From NCBI RefSeq assembly GCF_013449375.1, contig NZ_JACDRR010000007.1, positions 118,825-182,824 on the forward strand: DNA of 64,000 nucleotides. The letters run 5' to 3'. This stretch comes from Pectobacterium sp. CFBP8739. Lineage in GTDB: Bacteria > Pseudomonadota > Gammaproteobacteria > Enterobacterales > Enterobacteriaceae. A program made the translations under genes and the position numbers. Of the stretch, positions 40,345-48,999 are shown one piece after another. Below the pieces are notes generated by a model, which was given only the letters and a program-made list of their open reading frames with translations, was not told where the DNA came from and searched no databases. Numbering within the stretch: the first letter of the stretch is position 1; each line of letters begins with the position of its first letter.

Positions 40345-41400
40345 TTATTGACTGAAGACGTGTGCGGTCCCCGTGACGTTCAGGCTGACCTGTTGGCCAA
40401 CGGCGAAAGCGGCGTGGCTGACGGTTTTCAGTTCAATAATGTCGGCTGCTGCGTGGTGGACGTGCAGCGTCAGCGTAGAAACGAAGCCGGAAAAATCAAC
40501 TTTACGGATGGTTGCATGAATCGTCGCTGCGCTATTCCCTTCAGCGCTGTCAGCCTTAACGCTCTGAATCACGATCTGTTCTGGCCTGAGCATGATGCGG
40601 GCTTTACCGCTTGCGGTTGGGCGATCCACTGCGATGCGCCCAAGCAGGCAATCAGCCTGACCGCCAGTCACCTTCGCGTCGAGAATCAGCGTTTCGCCAA
40701 GGAAGGTCGCGATGTCTTCGCTAGCGGGCTGGTGGTAAAGCATCCACGGCGAGCCGGATTGTGAAAGCTGGCCGTCACGCATGACGACGACCCTATCGGC
40801 AAAAGACAGCGCTTCCCCCTGATCGTGGGTTACCAGAATCGACGCTACGTTAGCCTGCTGTAATACGTCCATCACCGCTTTACGGGTGGCGGCACGCAGG
40901 CCGGTATCCAGCGCGGAAAAGGGTTCGTCCAGCAGCATCAACGCAGGGCGCTGTGCCAGTGCGCGAGCCAGAGCGACGCGCTGTTGCTGTCCGCCGGAAA
41001 TCTCATGCGGCGAATGCTTCTGTAAATGCGCAGGAAGGGAAACCAACGCCATCAACTCATCCACGCGCTTTTGCTTTTCCGCCTTCGCGCCTTTGAGCCC
41101 AAAAGCGATGTTGTCCGCGATGCAAAGATGCGGGAACAACGCGCCATCCTGCGGGACATAGCCAATTCTACGCTGATGGGCGGGGACGGAAACCCCATTA
41201 TCGCAGAGCGTTTGTCCGCTCAGCGTGATGACACCGGTATCCGGTTTTTCAAACCCAGCAATCAGGCGCAGCAGCGTAGTTTTTCCTGAACCGGACGGGC
41301 CGACAATCGCCGTGCGGCGGCTGTTTTCCAGCGTCAGGTGAATGTCAGACAGCACGGTGCGCCCATTAAAGCTCTTGTTGACGCGATGAAGTTCCAACAT
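40345..41400 (-). CDS. fbpC: iron(III) ABC transporter ATP-binding protein FbpC
   Basis: A 351-residue ABC ATPase with Walker A VGPSGSGKTT, Q-loop YVPQDGALFPHL, signature ISGGQQQRVALARAL, Walker B MLLDEPFSALD and H-loop VTHDQ. The C-terminal extension (from about 240) is the TOBE-like FbpC regulatory domain, including MLRPEQIVI. The start at 41400 (MLELHRVNKSF) was chosen over an in-frame ATG at 41451 because the upstream part would run into fbpB. It forms the Fbp/Sfu/Afu-type ferric iron importer with the next two genes. Confidence 0.92.
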   Translation of the reverse strand: MLELHRVNKSFNGRTVLSDIHLTLENSRRTAIVGPSGSGKTTLLRLIAGFEKPDTGVITLSGQTLCDNGVSVPAHQRRIGYVPQDGALFPHLCIADNIAFGLKGAKAEKQKRVDELMALVSLPAHLQKHSPHEISGGQQQRVALARALAQRPALMLLDEPFSALDTGLRAATRKAVMDVLQQANVASILVTHDQGEALSFADRVVVMRDGQLSQSGSPWMLYHQPASEDIATFLGETLILDAKVTGGQADCLLGRIAVDRPTASGKARIMLRPEQIVIQSVKADSAEGNSAATIHATIRKVDFSGFVSTLTLHVHHAAADIIELKTVSHAAFAVGQQVSLNVTGTAHVFSQ

Positions 41401-41402
41401 GA

Positions 41403-42980
41403 TTACAGCCCCGCCATTTTTTGTGATTGCGTGTAGAGAAACCAAGTCCATGGTAGCGACAGTAACACCAGAATAAGCGCGTAGGGTGCCGCCGCGGGAT
41501 AATCGATCTCACTGGTGAGCGCCCAAAATCCGGTTGCCAGCGTGCGAGTGCCGTTGGGAGCTAGCAGCAGCGTGGCGGTCAGCTCGTTGACGATCGCCAG
41601 AAAGACGAGCGTTGCCCCGGTAGCAACGCCAGGCGCGGCCAGCCGAATGGTTACTGTCATCAGCGTCTGCCACGGCGAACGCCCCAGACTGGCCGCGACC
41701 TGCTCCAGTTCCTCGGGGGCCTGTGCGATCCCCGCGCGTAGATTCACCAGCGCCCGTGGCATAAACATTAACAGGTAAGCCAGCAGCACGGTGAATTCCG
41801 TCTGGTAGAGCGGCCTGATGAGGTGAATCGTCGTGGTTACCAGCGCCAGCGCGACGACGATGCCCGGCAGAGAACTTGTGATGTAATTGCATCCTTCCAG
41901 AAATCGATACAGACGGCTGGGATGGCGAATTGTCAGCCAGGCCATTGGAATGGCCGCCAGCGTCGTCAGTGCAGCACCGCTCAGCGCCAGCGTCATGGTC
42001 TGGCGAAACGCATCGAGCAGCTCGCGGCGCAGCCAGACTTCCCAACCGCCAAACCACAACCAGCGAAACAGTGTAATAAGAGGTACACCGAGCGTTAGCA
42101 GTATCAGCGTTGTCAGTAACAGCAACGCCAACAACAGCGGAAGCGGCGACAGACGTATCGGTGTGATAGCCTGCGGCGCGCCAGAACCGACATGTGCATA
42201 GCGAGTGACGCCGCGTACGCCGGCATCCGCACACAGCAGAAACAGACACAGCAGTGCCAGTACACCAGCCAGCATATTGGCGGCTGGGCCATTAAACGTG
42301 GACTGAAACTGATCGAAAATTGCGGTAGTAAAGGTATCGAAGCGGATCATGGCGAATAGGCCATACTCCGCCAGCAGGTGCAATGCGATCAGCAGTAGTC
42401 CGCCGCAGATAGCCAGCTTTAGCTGTGGCAGTACCACGCGGAAAAATACGGTAAAGGGAGGCACGCCCAGTGTGGCGGCGACATCTTCCAGCGCGGGGTT
42501 AAGCCGACGCAGCGTTGCGGCACAGGGTAAATAGAGAAACGGTAAATAGGCGACGACGGATAAAAACACGCCAGCCGATAGCCCATGCAGGCTCGGAGCC
42601 GTGCTGATCCAGGCATAGCTTTGTACAAATGCAGGGATCGCCAGTGGTGCGGTGAGCAGCAGTGACCATAGGCGTCGGGCTGGCAGAGTGGTACGTTCTG
42701 TTAACCAGGCCAGTAGCACGCCCAGAACCGTACAAATCGGCAGCGTCAGGGCAACCAACAGCACGGTGTTCGTCAGCAGTTCACCGACGCGAGGGCGAAA
42801 GAGCAGGGCGTACGCTGTTTCCCAACCGGTATCAATACTCACGCCAATCACAAAGCCGAGCGGAACAAACCCCAGCAGGGATAGCGTCAGGGCGATGAGG
42901 GTCAGCAGCGCGGTTGGTTTGCGTAATGGCGCAGAGGGTACGGTGAACGGGGTCGTTTCGCTGTAGCTAGCGTTTGTCAT
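41403..42980 (-). CDS. fbpB: iron(III) ABC transporter permease FbpB
   Basis: A 525-residue permease with two fused MetI-like halves (about 12 helices), the layout of SfuB/FbpB. EAA loops are seen in both halves: [20 protein letters not shown] and [20 protein letters not shown]. The start at 42980 ([10 protein letters not shown]) has AGG upstream; the longer in-frame beginning at 43100 codes a low-complexity polar leader that is unlike the family. It lies between the binding protein and the ATPase genes, two bases from the ATPase start. Confidence 0.92.
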   Translation of the reverse strand: MTNASYSETTPFTVPSAPLRKPTALLTLIALTLSLLGFVPLGFVIGVSIDTGWETAYALLFRPRVGELLTNTVLLVALTLPICTVLGVLLAWLTERTTLPARRLWSLLLTAPLAIPAFVQSYAWISTAPSLHGLSAGVFLSVVAYLPFLYLPCAATLRRLNPALEDVAATLGVPPFTVFFRVVLPQLKLAICGGLLLIALHLLAEYGLFAMIRFDTFTTAIFDQFQSTFNGPAANMLAGVLALLCLFLLCADAGVRGVTRYAHVGSGAPQAITPIRLSPLPLLLALLLLTTLILLTLGVPLITLFRWLWFGGWEVWLRRELLDAFRQTMTLALSGAALTTLAAIPMAWLTIRHPSRLYRFLEGCNYITSSLPGIVVALALVTTTIHLIRPLYQTEFTVLLAYLLMFMPRALVNLRAGIAQAPEELEQVAASLGRSPWQTLMTVTIRLAAPGVATGATLVFLAIVNELTATLLLAPNGTRTLATGFWALTSEIDYPAAAPYALILVLLSLPWTWFLYTQSQKMAGL

Positions 42981-43136
42981 ACGGCCTGTAGCTGCCTCGT
43001 TAGGACGATAGGTTAAGACGGCGAAGCCCTGCTGAGCAGGCTCTCTGGGTGATGATTCGTCAGGACGCGAACGCCCTGACGAAAGGCGCTGTCGTTGCAA
43101 TCTATGCGGTACAGCCTCTGTGTTACGATCCCGCCG

Positions 43137-44153
43137 TTACAACAGACCTGCCTGCGTCATCAGATCCACGACTTTTTTGCTGTTGAGCTTGGCGGCATCG
43201 ACTTTCGGTGCATCCAGATCTTTCAGCGGAACCAGTTTGTCATTTGAGGCCGCGTTAACGCCAACGGCATATTCAAAGGCATTGTTGGTGCGCAAGATTT
43301 CCTGACCGGATTTGCCCGTAATCCACTTGATAAAGGCCTGTGCATCTTTCGCATGTTTGCTGGATGCCAGTACGCCGGCACCGGAAATACTGACGAACGC
43401 GCCAGGATCTTTATGCTTGAAGTAGTACAGTTTCGTGTTGTTACTGTTTTCGCCGGTTTTAGCCTGATCGACAAAACGGTAATAGTGATAGATCACGCCG
43501 CTATCAATCTGACCTGCGTTCACGGCTTTCATCACCGTGCTATTACCTTTATAGGCAGTGAAGTTTTCTTTCATGCCTTTCAGCCAGTCTTGCGTGGCTT
43601 TCTCACCTTTCAGCTCCAGATAGGCGCTGACGATGGCCTGGAAATCTGCACCGGATGGGGAGGCGGCCCAGCGGCCTTTCCACTCTGGCTGCGCCAGATC
43701 GGCTAAGGATTTCGGCAACTGTGCATCGGTAAATTTGGCTGGGTTGTAGACAAAGACGGTGGAACGCGCGGCAATCCCGATCCAGCGTCCGTGGGACGGA
43801 CGATAGTCAGACGGTACCTGCGCGAGGGTGGCTTTATCCAGCGGAGCAAAGAGGTCGGCGTTATCGACCAGCACCATCGACGGTGAATTTTCGGTCAGGA
43901 ACACATCGGCAGGCGACGATTTCCCTTCCTGCACCAGTTGGTTACCCAACTCGGTGTCGCTGCCATTACGCAACGTTACCTTGATGCCGGTTTCTTTGGT
44001 AAAACCGTCAACCCAGGATTTCACGAGGTTTTCATGTTGGGCATTGTAAATCACAATCCCTTCATCGTTTTCTGCTGCATTTGCCGACGCGCTGAGCGCC
44101 AAACCGGAAGCGAATAAAACGGCAGAACTCAGTAATCCAAAACCAAGCTTCAT
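43137..44153 (-). CDS. fbpA: iron(III)-binding periplasmic protein FbpA
   Basis: A 338-residue class II solute-binding protein with a clear Sec signal peptide (MKLGFGLLSSAVLFASGL then SASANA, cleaved near residue 26). The mature part begins AENDEGIVIYNAQHENLVKSW, where YNAQH is the first metal-ligand segment of FbpA/SfuA. Later DSGVIYHYYRF carries the paired tyrosines that bind ferric iron. The start at 44153 follows AAGGG; upstream in-frame codons are non-coding. It is the first gene of the operon, downstream of a good Fur box. Confidence 0.94.
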   Translation of the reverse strand: MKLGFGLLSSAVLFASGLALSASANAAENDEGIVIYNAQHENLVKSWVDGFTKETGIKVTLRNGSDTELGNQLVQEGKSSPADVFLTENSPSMVLVDNADLFAPLDKATLAQVPSDYRPSHGRWIGIAARSTVFVYNPAKFTDAQLPKSLADLAQPEWKGRWAASPSGADFQAIVSAYLELKGEKATQDWLKGMKENFTAYKGNSTVMKAVNAGQIDSGVIYHYYRFVDQAKTGENSNNTKLYYFKHKDPGAFVSISGAGVLASSKHAKDAQAFIKWITGKSGQEILRTNNAFEYAVGVNAASNDKLVPLKDLDAPKVDAAKLNSKKVVDLMTQAGLL

Positions 44154-44298
44154 ATTATTTACCCTTATCAATACCTGTCGTGTTTGCGTATTGCTGGCCG
44201 ACATGGAAGCCCGTGTGTCGCTCACGATAGCCACACTATTTTAGCGACACAGGCCGATATGCAGCGGCAGTCGAGGAGGGATTTTACATATCGCTAAT

Positions 44299-44317
44299 AA
44301 TAATGATAGTTATTATT
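44299..44317. promoter_or_regulatory. Fur box upstream of fbpABC
   Basis: AATAATGATAGTTATTATT matches the Fur consensus GATAATGATAATCATTATC at 15 of 19 positions. It lies about 146 bases upstream of fbpA, consistent with iron repression. Confidence 0.75.
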
Positions 44318-44652
44318 ATTTCTACTTCTTAAGGTTAAATTAAGGTTTCGGTGGGTGTAACATCACGGTCATCACTTTATTTCAGCCCATGTCACAGTAT
44401 GAAATTGTATAAATCCATGGTTTAAAAAATAGCCAGGTGAGTTTATGGAATTTATTTCACCAGAAATGGGATATAACATCATGATTTACAGAAACAAATC
44501 CTGATTCATCATCTATATTTACTGTGCAGGCTGTAAGTAGCGATACAATAAATGCACCTTGTTGTTTGGGGATGATATGCGCTGGCCTGCTATTTGGTGT
44601 TAATTGGTCAATAAAAAAATGGCACAGTAACTGCTATTCGGGGGAGTGAAAA
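44318..44652. other. intergenic region between fbpA and the EIIA gene
   Basis: No recognised gene. A 19-codon frame at 44445-44504 (MEFISPEMGY...) has a good AGGTGA ribosome-binding site but no other support. Confidence 0.35.
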
Positions 44653-44976
44653 ATGGATGTAGAAACGCGGATGATTGAACTTATCGTTAAATCTGGCGAA
44701 ACACGTTCCTGCACAATGGAAGCCCTGAGATCTGCTCGCCGGGGAGAGTGGGATCATGTTGATGAACTATTAAAAATGGCTGCGGTAGCGCTGAGTCGCG
44801 CACAGGTGATTCAGACCGGATTCATTGACAGCCAGAGTAAGGAAAAAACAAATATTGATCTCATTGTGGTGCATGCACAAGACCACCTAATGAACGCGAT
44901 GTTGTGTCGTGAATTGGCTGAAGAGATTATTGAACTCAGAAAAGAGGTCTCTGGCGTTAATCTCCACTTACGCTAA
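44653..44976 (+). CDS. orphan PTS lactose/cellobiose-type EIIA protein
   Basis: A 107-residue protein of the EIIA-Lac/Chb family (trimeric helical phospho-carriers). The active site VVHAQDHLMNAM contains His74, expected to be phosphorylated by HPr, and Asp77, the metal ligand of the trimer. The N-terminal half has the usual three-helix pattern (IELIVKSGETRSCTMEALRSA). No EIIB, EIIC or phospho-glycosidase gene lies nearby, so it must serve distant subunits or have a regulatory role. GGGGAG precedes the ATG and a terminator follows, so it is a single-gene unit. Confidence 0.88.
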   Translation: MDVETRMIELIVKSGETRSCTMEALRSARRGEWDHVDELLKMAAVALSRAQVIQTGFIDSQSKEKTNIDLIVVHAQDHLMNAMLCRELAEEIIELRKEVSGVNLHLR

Positions 44977-44997
44977 CCGCATTGCAGAGCAAGTAGA

Positions 44998-45039
44998 AAA
45001 GCCATTCAGTCTTCACGCTGAGTGGCTTTGTTGTTTTTT
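44998..45039 (+). terminator. intrinsic terminator of the EIIA gene
   Basis: AAAGCCATTCAG and CTGAGTGGCTTT form a stem, followed by a T-rich tail. Confidence 0.75.
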
Positions 45040-45147
45040 CTTCTGATTAAAAATTATGGTGATAATGTACTTGATCATAATGATGTTCATGTTGTACGAT
45101 TTGTTTAGCGTAGGAAGTGTTATCTAACTTTGAAAGGAATGATGATC

Positions 45148-45621
45148 ATGGAACCTATCACGAACGAATCCCAGTGCATTGAAAACATTGAGAAATTCAA
45201 TGATGAAATTTTGTCGTCAACTGACCATAAACTCTATGAGTACCTGCCTTATTTTCGAGCCTGGTACGCTTATAAATCACGTGATGGCTGGCTTCTTGCT
45301 CCGAGTAAATATGTCGGTTATGCAGGGATGGATAGAGACAAATACATTCAACATCTGGACAGCCTTGATGGGCGCACGTCCGAAAGTAATTTATCGCGCT
45401 TCTCCGTTGCCGCAGAGGGAAAAGAAAAAGAGTTATTGATGGGAAAGGTGGCAGAACTGCTGTCTTCTTTTGGCAAATTACCCAACAAATTGTTAAGAGT
45501 CTCTGTGATGAGAAACAGTAGCGTGGCTGATGAAGAAAACAGCACCATTGACGCAATTGTGACGATGATAAATTCACTACCTCCTTATATGAGTCAGGCG
45601 ATTAAAAAGCGTTTGAGATAG
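45148..45621 (+). CDS. uncharacterised protein resembling the N-terminal region of some HNH nucleases
   Basis: About 157 residues (start MEPITNES, with AAAGGA nine bases upstream; earlier in-frame starts at 45130, 45139 and 45142 are possible). The stretch LLAPSKYVGYAGMDRDKYIQH, then LDGRTSESNLSRF and FGKLPNKLLRVSVM, reads like the domain found ahead of HNH nuclease domains in some restriction-like proteins. No HNH motif follows. It is soluble, with no signal or membrane segment. AT-rich composition and the lack of a known partner suggest an accessory gene. The function is not known. Confidence 0.6.
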   Translation: MEPITNESQCIENIEKFNDEILSSTDHKLYEYLPYFRAWYAYKSRDGWLLAPSKYVGYAGMDRDKYIQHLDSLDGRTSESNLSRFSVAAEGKEKELLMGKVAELLSSFGKLPNKLLRVSVMRNSSVADEENSTIDAIVTMINSLPPYMSQAIKKRLR

Positions 45622-45661
45622 TCGGTTCCGCGGACAAATGTTGCATACTCAAGGAAATAAA

Positions 45662-46048
45662 ATGAGTCCTGATAATAATGAAACACGTTTAGCGGCTTTT
45701 TCCGGTGAGTTTAGCGTGAGTGACGATGTCTGGACGCTGGATGCTGTACGGTGGGTTTTTGTCGAGAAGGAAAAGATCATCGCCAGCCTGAAAGGGAAAA
45801 CGGGGAATGGCCAGTTTAAGGCCGAGGTAGAGCTGGTATGGCGGGAAACGCTCGAGGATTATTTTGGTAGAGGGGAAATTACCTATGAGCAATTTAATGA
45901 CAAACTCAAAACTAATAGCTTTGCAATAAAAATAATGGCATCAGATAGTTATATAGAGGACGATATCTGTGTTATTAAAAAGGCTGAGTGGCTGGAATAT
46001 TACGAGTCATATTCATTTTATGGCGATTTAGAACGAGTAGTAAATTAA
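45662..46048 (+). CDS. uncharacterised small acidic protein
   Basis: A 128-residue soluble protein starting MSPDNNETRLAAFSGEFSVS, with AAGGAAATAAA before the ATG. It holds WTLDAVRWVFVEKEKIIASL and acidic stretches near the C-terminus, but no motif I recognise. It follows the previous unknown gene after 40 bases and shares its terminator, so the two are likely one transcription unit. Possible roles such as an immunity or partner protein are guesses from the pairing only. Confidence 0.55.
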   Translation: MSPDNNETRLAAFSGEFSVSDDVWTLDAVRWVFVEKEKIIASLKGKTGNGQFKAEVELVWRETLEDYFGRGEITYEQFNDKLKTNSFAIKIMASDSYIEDDICVIKKAEWLEYYESYSFYGDLERVVN

Positions 46049-46051
46049 AGC

Positions 46052-46085
46052 AAATGGCGGTTATTCAATAATGACCGCCATTTTT
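46052..46085 (+). terminator. intrinsic terminator of the two-gene unit
   Basis: AAATGGCGGT and ACCGCCATTT form a strong stem with T-runs on both sides, so it may also act on the minus strand. Confidence 0.8.
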
Positions 46086-46133
46086 CTATCCTTTTTCTGT
46101 TGGTTTTCAGTTAGCACAATTGAGTTCTACTTT

Positions 46134-46430
46134 TTATGGAAAAGGAATATGAAAATGGCACAACTCTCGACCCAATAGCTTGTCGTTTTGACATCCTGCC
46201 ATTCTGCATTTCTCTGAGTCAAAGCCGCCGTGTGCAAGGATGCAAAGGTGTACTTTAGCTGCCTTTACTTCTTTATCTGAAGGTAATGATGCCGTCTCCT
46301 GAACCTTTAATGCGAATAGGGGATAAGGGTATTGTTCTGAGATACTCTCGATGTACCATGCTTGCCCACATTCCATACAGCGATACAGAGATTCCGAGTC
46401 ATCAAGCTGCGGTTCGAAAACCAACAAACC
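46134..46430 (-). pseudogene. cysteine-rich zinc-binding-like protein, probably missing its start
   Basis: An open frame of about 97 codons with a protein-like pattern: LYRCMECGQAWYIES (C-x2-C) and later CRMAGCQNDKLLGRELCHFHIP, a possible second zinc site. A stop codon lies just upstream (about 46434-46436), and only TTG codons could start it; no ATG or ribosome-binding site is visible. A +1 change would join it to an ATG at 46440. It is probably the remnant of a longer gene, or a frameshifted gene. Function unknown. Confidence 0.4.
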
Positions 46431-46614
46431 GTCTCATACAAGGTTATCAATCCGATTATTGTGACGGATGTAAACACTGTACATACCGTTACACAGCAAC
46501 GCTCATCATCGGCGATGGGCCTAGTATATAATCCAAAAATACAGGGATCGATTTACTGTGAAGATAAAAATTCACAAATTTCAAACAATAAATATCATGT
46601 AATCTTACTTTATA

Positions 46615-47751
46615 ATGAAAATCAAAAATACTCTCTGCCTACATATCCTGATGGCGACGCTTGCCATCCTGTTCCTGAGCGCGCCTCCATTGGTGAAGAG
46701 CGTGGATCCGGCGCTGACATTCCAGCCACTGGTTAACACCATGGAAGGGACGGCAAAAGAACAAAAGGAAAAGATTGCCACCCTTTCACATGCGTTGCAG
46801 GGCAATGCGATTTTCTTTCTTGGCGCTTCCGAAGTTTCCACATCTGAAGATGAGCACTACGCGGTCTATAATTATTTTAATAACCAGTTAAAGCGTCCGG
46901 TCGTGGCCTATGGTGATAGCTATATCGATAACGTTACGCATTTTCTTCTGCTTTCCCGTTTTAAAAATGAGCTGAACGCTAACAGTAAAGTAGTCTTGCT
47001 GCTGGCGCCCGATAGCTTTTATTCAGACGGTATTCCCCCAGCCATTTTCGCCAACAACTTCCCAGCTTCTATTTTTAATCCCTTGATGCAAGATGACCAA
47101 GCGCGCCCCTTTTTGGTCAATTACTTACACAGTATCAATAAAGAAGAGATCAGCCATTTAACGTTTGGCCAAATGCAAGTCTATGGCTGGGATCTGCAAA
47201 CTATCTGGCAGGAAGTGAGCTATCAGTTTGCAAATTTCTGCGAACTGATAAAAAAAGATTGGCTAGCGATGCTGGGCATTACCCCCCAACCCACACAGCC
47301 CTGGCCGCCTCAGCCGACGGCGAATACCGTCCCCGACTGGGCTCGTGAGCGGGAGCAGGCTCGCGTGCTTAACCAATCTCGCCAGCAAAGTGCAGAAACC
47401 TTGTGGATGGATAAGTCTGTTTTTGCAGACGATCCAACGCGCGAAGAGTGGGATGATGCGCCGATTGTACCCGCACAAATGGAGGCATTACGGGCGACGA
47501 TTCAACTGCTGAAAGCGCGTAACGTCCAGTTTGTGGTGATTATCGATCCGATTAATCCGTGGGCGATTAAGAATTCCGAGAAATTCCAGCCCGTCGACAG
47601 CCAAATCAGAGCGATGTTGGAAGAAAATCAGGTGCGCTATTTTGATATGTATGCGCAGCCTTATCAAAACGGTTGGAATTGGGATCGCTTGCACCCAACG
47701 GAGCCTGCCTGGGTCGAGATGGATCAATTTATTGCAGAGAGTTTTAAATGA
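46615..47751 (+). CDS. dltD: DltD-like SGNH esterase, first gene of a dltDXBAC operon
   Basis: A 378-residue protein with an N-terminal membrane anchor (about 6-24, LCLHILMATLAILFL) and a periplasmic SGNH-hydrolase domain. The nucleophile region is IFFLGASEVSTSE (GSSE in Gram-positive DltD; the Ser aligned with GDS is kept). The C-terminal WDRLHPTEPAW supplies the Asp-x-x-His. In Gram-positive bacteria DltD takes part in transfer of D-alanine to teichoic acids after DltB. No strong ribosome-binding site is seen before the ATG. The region upstream is AT-rich. ATGA links it to the next gene. Confidence 0.85.
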   Translation: MKIKNTLCLHILMATLAILFLSAPPLVKSVDPALTFQPLVNTMEGTAKEQKEKIATLSHALQGNAIFFLGASEVSTSEDEHYAVYNYFNNQLKRPVVAYGDSYIDNVTHFLLLSRFKNELNANSKVVLLLAPDSFYSDGIPPAIFANNFPASIFNPLMQDDQARPFLVNYLHSINKEEISHLTFGQMQVYGWDLQTIWQEVSYQFANFCELIKKDWLAMLGITPQPTQPWPPQPTANTVPDWAREREQARVLNQSRQQSAETLWMDKSVFADDPTREEWDDAPIVPAQMEALRATIQLLKARNVQFVVIIDPINPWAIKNSEKFQPVDSQIRAMLEENQVRYFDMYAQPYQNGWNWDRLHPTEPAWVEMDQFIAESFK

Positions 47752-47870
47752 TGAAAACTGCTATTCGCCTTTTTTTCCTTTATCTCTTGCTGGCCATCAC
47801 TATCGTCGCATGGACCTCTGTTGATGAAAGTATGAGTTTAAAAGTGCATTTTGAATATCAAAAATTCTGA
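47751..47870 (+). CDS. dltX: DltX-like microprotein
   Basis: A 39-residue peptide: a positively charged start (MKTAIR), one membrane helix (LFFLYLLLAITIVAW), a short polar part, and the C-terminal end FEYQKF. The pattern F-x-Y-x-x-F at the very C-terminus is that of DltX (FIYNEF in Gram-positives), where the tyrosine is proposed to carry the aminoacyl group between DltB and DltD. It overlaps the dltD stop (ATGA) and precedes dltB by seven bases. The order D-X-B-A-C has been reported for Dickeya and Pectobacterium. Confidence 0.85.
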   Translation: MKTAIRLFFLYLLLAITIVAWTSVDESMSLKVHFEYQKF

Positions 47871-47877
47871 AGGATGA

Positions 47878-48999
47878 ATGATGTACAGCTCCGGAATGTT
47901 TTTTTTCCTTCTGTTTTCATCGGCGTTACTGTTTGCGCTGGTTAACCGCGTATTCAGCTATCGGCTGACGTATTTATCCGCCTTTTCCGTATTGGCGGTA
48001 CTAGGCTGGGGATACATTTTCCAAGGGGATTATATTGTTCCCGTCGCGGTTTTCCTGAGCTTTTATCTTCTGGTCACCTTAAAAGAGAAGGGGTGGCTAA
48101 AAACCTGGCAGGCAGTCAGCCTGACGCTGTTGCCGCTGTTCTTGGTGAAATTACACCTCAATAACCACTGGGGCATGATTGGTCTGTCCTTTATGACCTT
48201 CCGCGCCATTGATGTACTGCTTTATCGCAGCAAGAAAGATGGTCAGCATTTCCTGCATTACTTCTGCTATCTCTTTATGCCTTTTATTATTTTGGCTGGC
48301 CCGATGTATCGCTGGCGAACATGGGTTAATGATATTAATAAGCCGGTTTTCATCATTACCCGTGAGCAGTTTTTGGTCGCGATGGAACAAATTTTTACCG
48401 GTATTATCCAGAAGTTCTTATTTGCCATGCTAATCAATAATCTGGTGATTGAATCATGGAGTCAGCGCCCGTTTACGTTGAGTGTGGGCGTTGTGATGTC
48501 GCTAGCTTACAGCGCTTATCTCTATTTTGATTTTGCTGGCTACAGCAATATGGCTATCGGGGCAGGGCGCTTATTTGGTCTGAATATCCCAGCAAACTTT
48601 AATCTGCCTATTCTGGCTAAAAACCCGCAGGATTTCTGGCGGCGCTTCCACATCAGCCTGTCTGAATGGCTGAGGGACGTGGTCTTTATGCCAATTTATA
48701 TGAACCTGATGAAGCTCGACTTTTTCCGTCAGAACAAAACGCTGGCGCAGAATATTGGCATCTTCTGCACCCTGTTTTGTATGGGGGCATGGAACGGGCT
48801 TGAACGACACTATGTCATCAGCGGTGCGCTGTTTGGCGCCATTTCCGTTGCTCATAACATGTTGCTCTGGTCAGCCAAACGCAGCCCAGCACTGAGCAAG
48901 GGTTTAGATCATCCGGTTATTGCGTTCATCGGTCGTATTCTGACGCTGGCAAGCGCTGCGGCCTCCCTCTACATCTTTAGCGGAATGTCTCCTCTATGA
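47878..48999 (+). CDS. dltB: DltB-like membrane-bound O-acyltransferase
   Basis: A 373-residue MBOAT protein with about 10-11 membrane helices. The family markers are YFDFAGYSNMAIGAG, FWRRFHISLSEWLRDVVFMP, and the catalytic histidine segment WNGLERHYVISGALFG. It is expected to pass an aminoacyl group from the carrier protein DltC across the inner membrane to DltX. Two ATG codons (47878, 47881) follow AAGGATG; either may be used. It overlaps dltA by four bases. Confidence 0.92.
   Translation: MMYSSGMFFFLLFSSALLFALVNRVFSYRLTYLSAFSVLAVLGWGYIFQGDYIVPVAVFLSFYLLVTLKEKGWLKTWQAVSLTLLPLFLVKLHLNNHWGMIGLSFMTFRAIDVLLYRSKKDGQHFLHYFCYLFMPFIILAGPMYRWRTWVNDINKPVFIITREQFLVAMEQIFTGIIQKFLFAMLINNLVIESWSQRPFTLSVGVVMSLAYSAYLYFDFAGYSNMAIGAGRLFGLNIPANFNLPILAKNPQDFWRRFHISLSEWLRDVVFMPIYMNLMKLDFFRQNKTLAQNIGIFCTLFCMGAWNGLERHYVISGALFGAISVAHNMLLWSAKRSPALSKGLDHPVIAFIGRILTLASAAASLYIFSGMSPL

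Noticed and set aside
42981..43100. N-terminal extension of FbpB by 40 residues
   Set aside because: The extension is polar and unlike any permease start, and the ATG at 42980 has its own ribosome-binding site.
46286..46736. Plus-strand frames of 81 and 124 codons before dltD
   Set aside because: Both lack ribosome-binding sites, run over the promoter or into dltD, and show no protein-like pattern.
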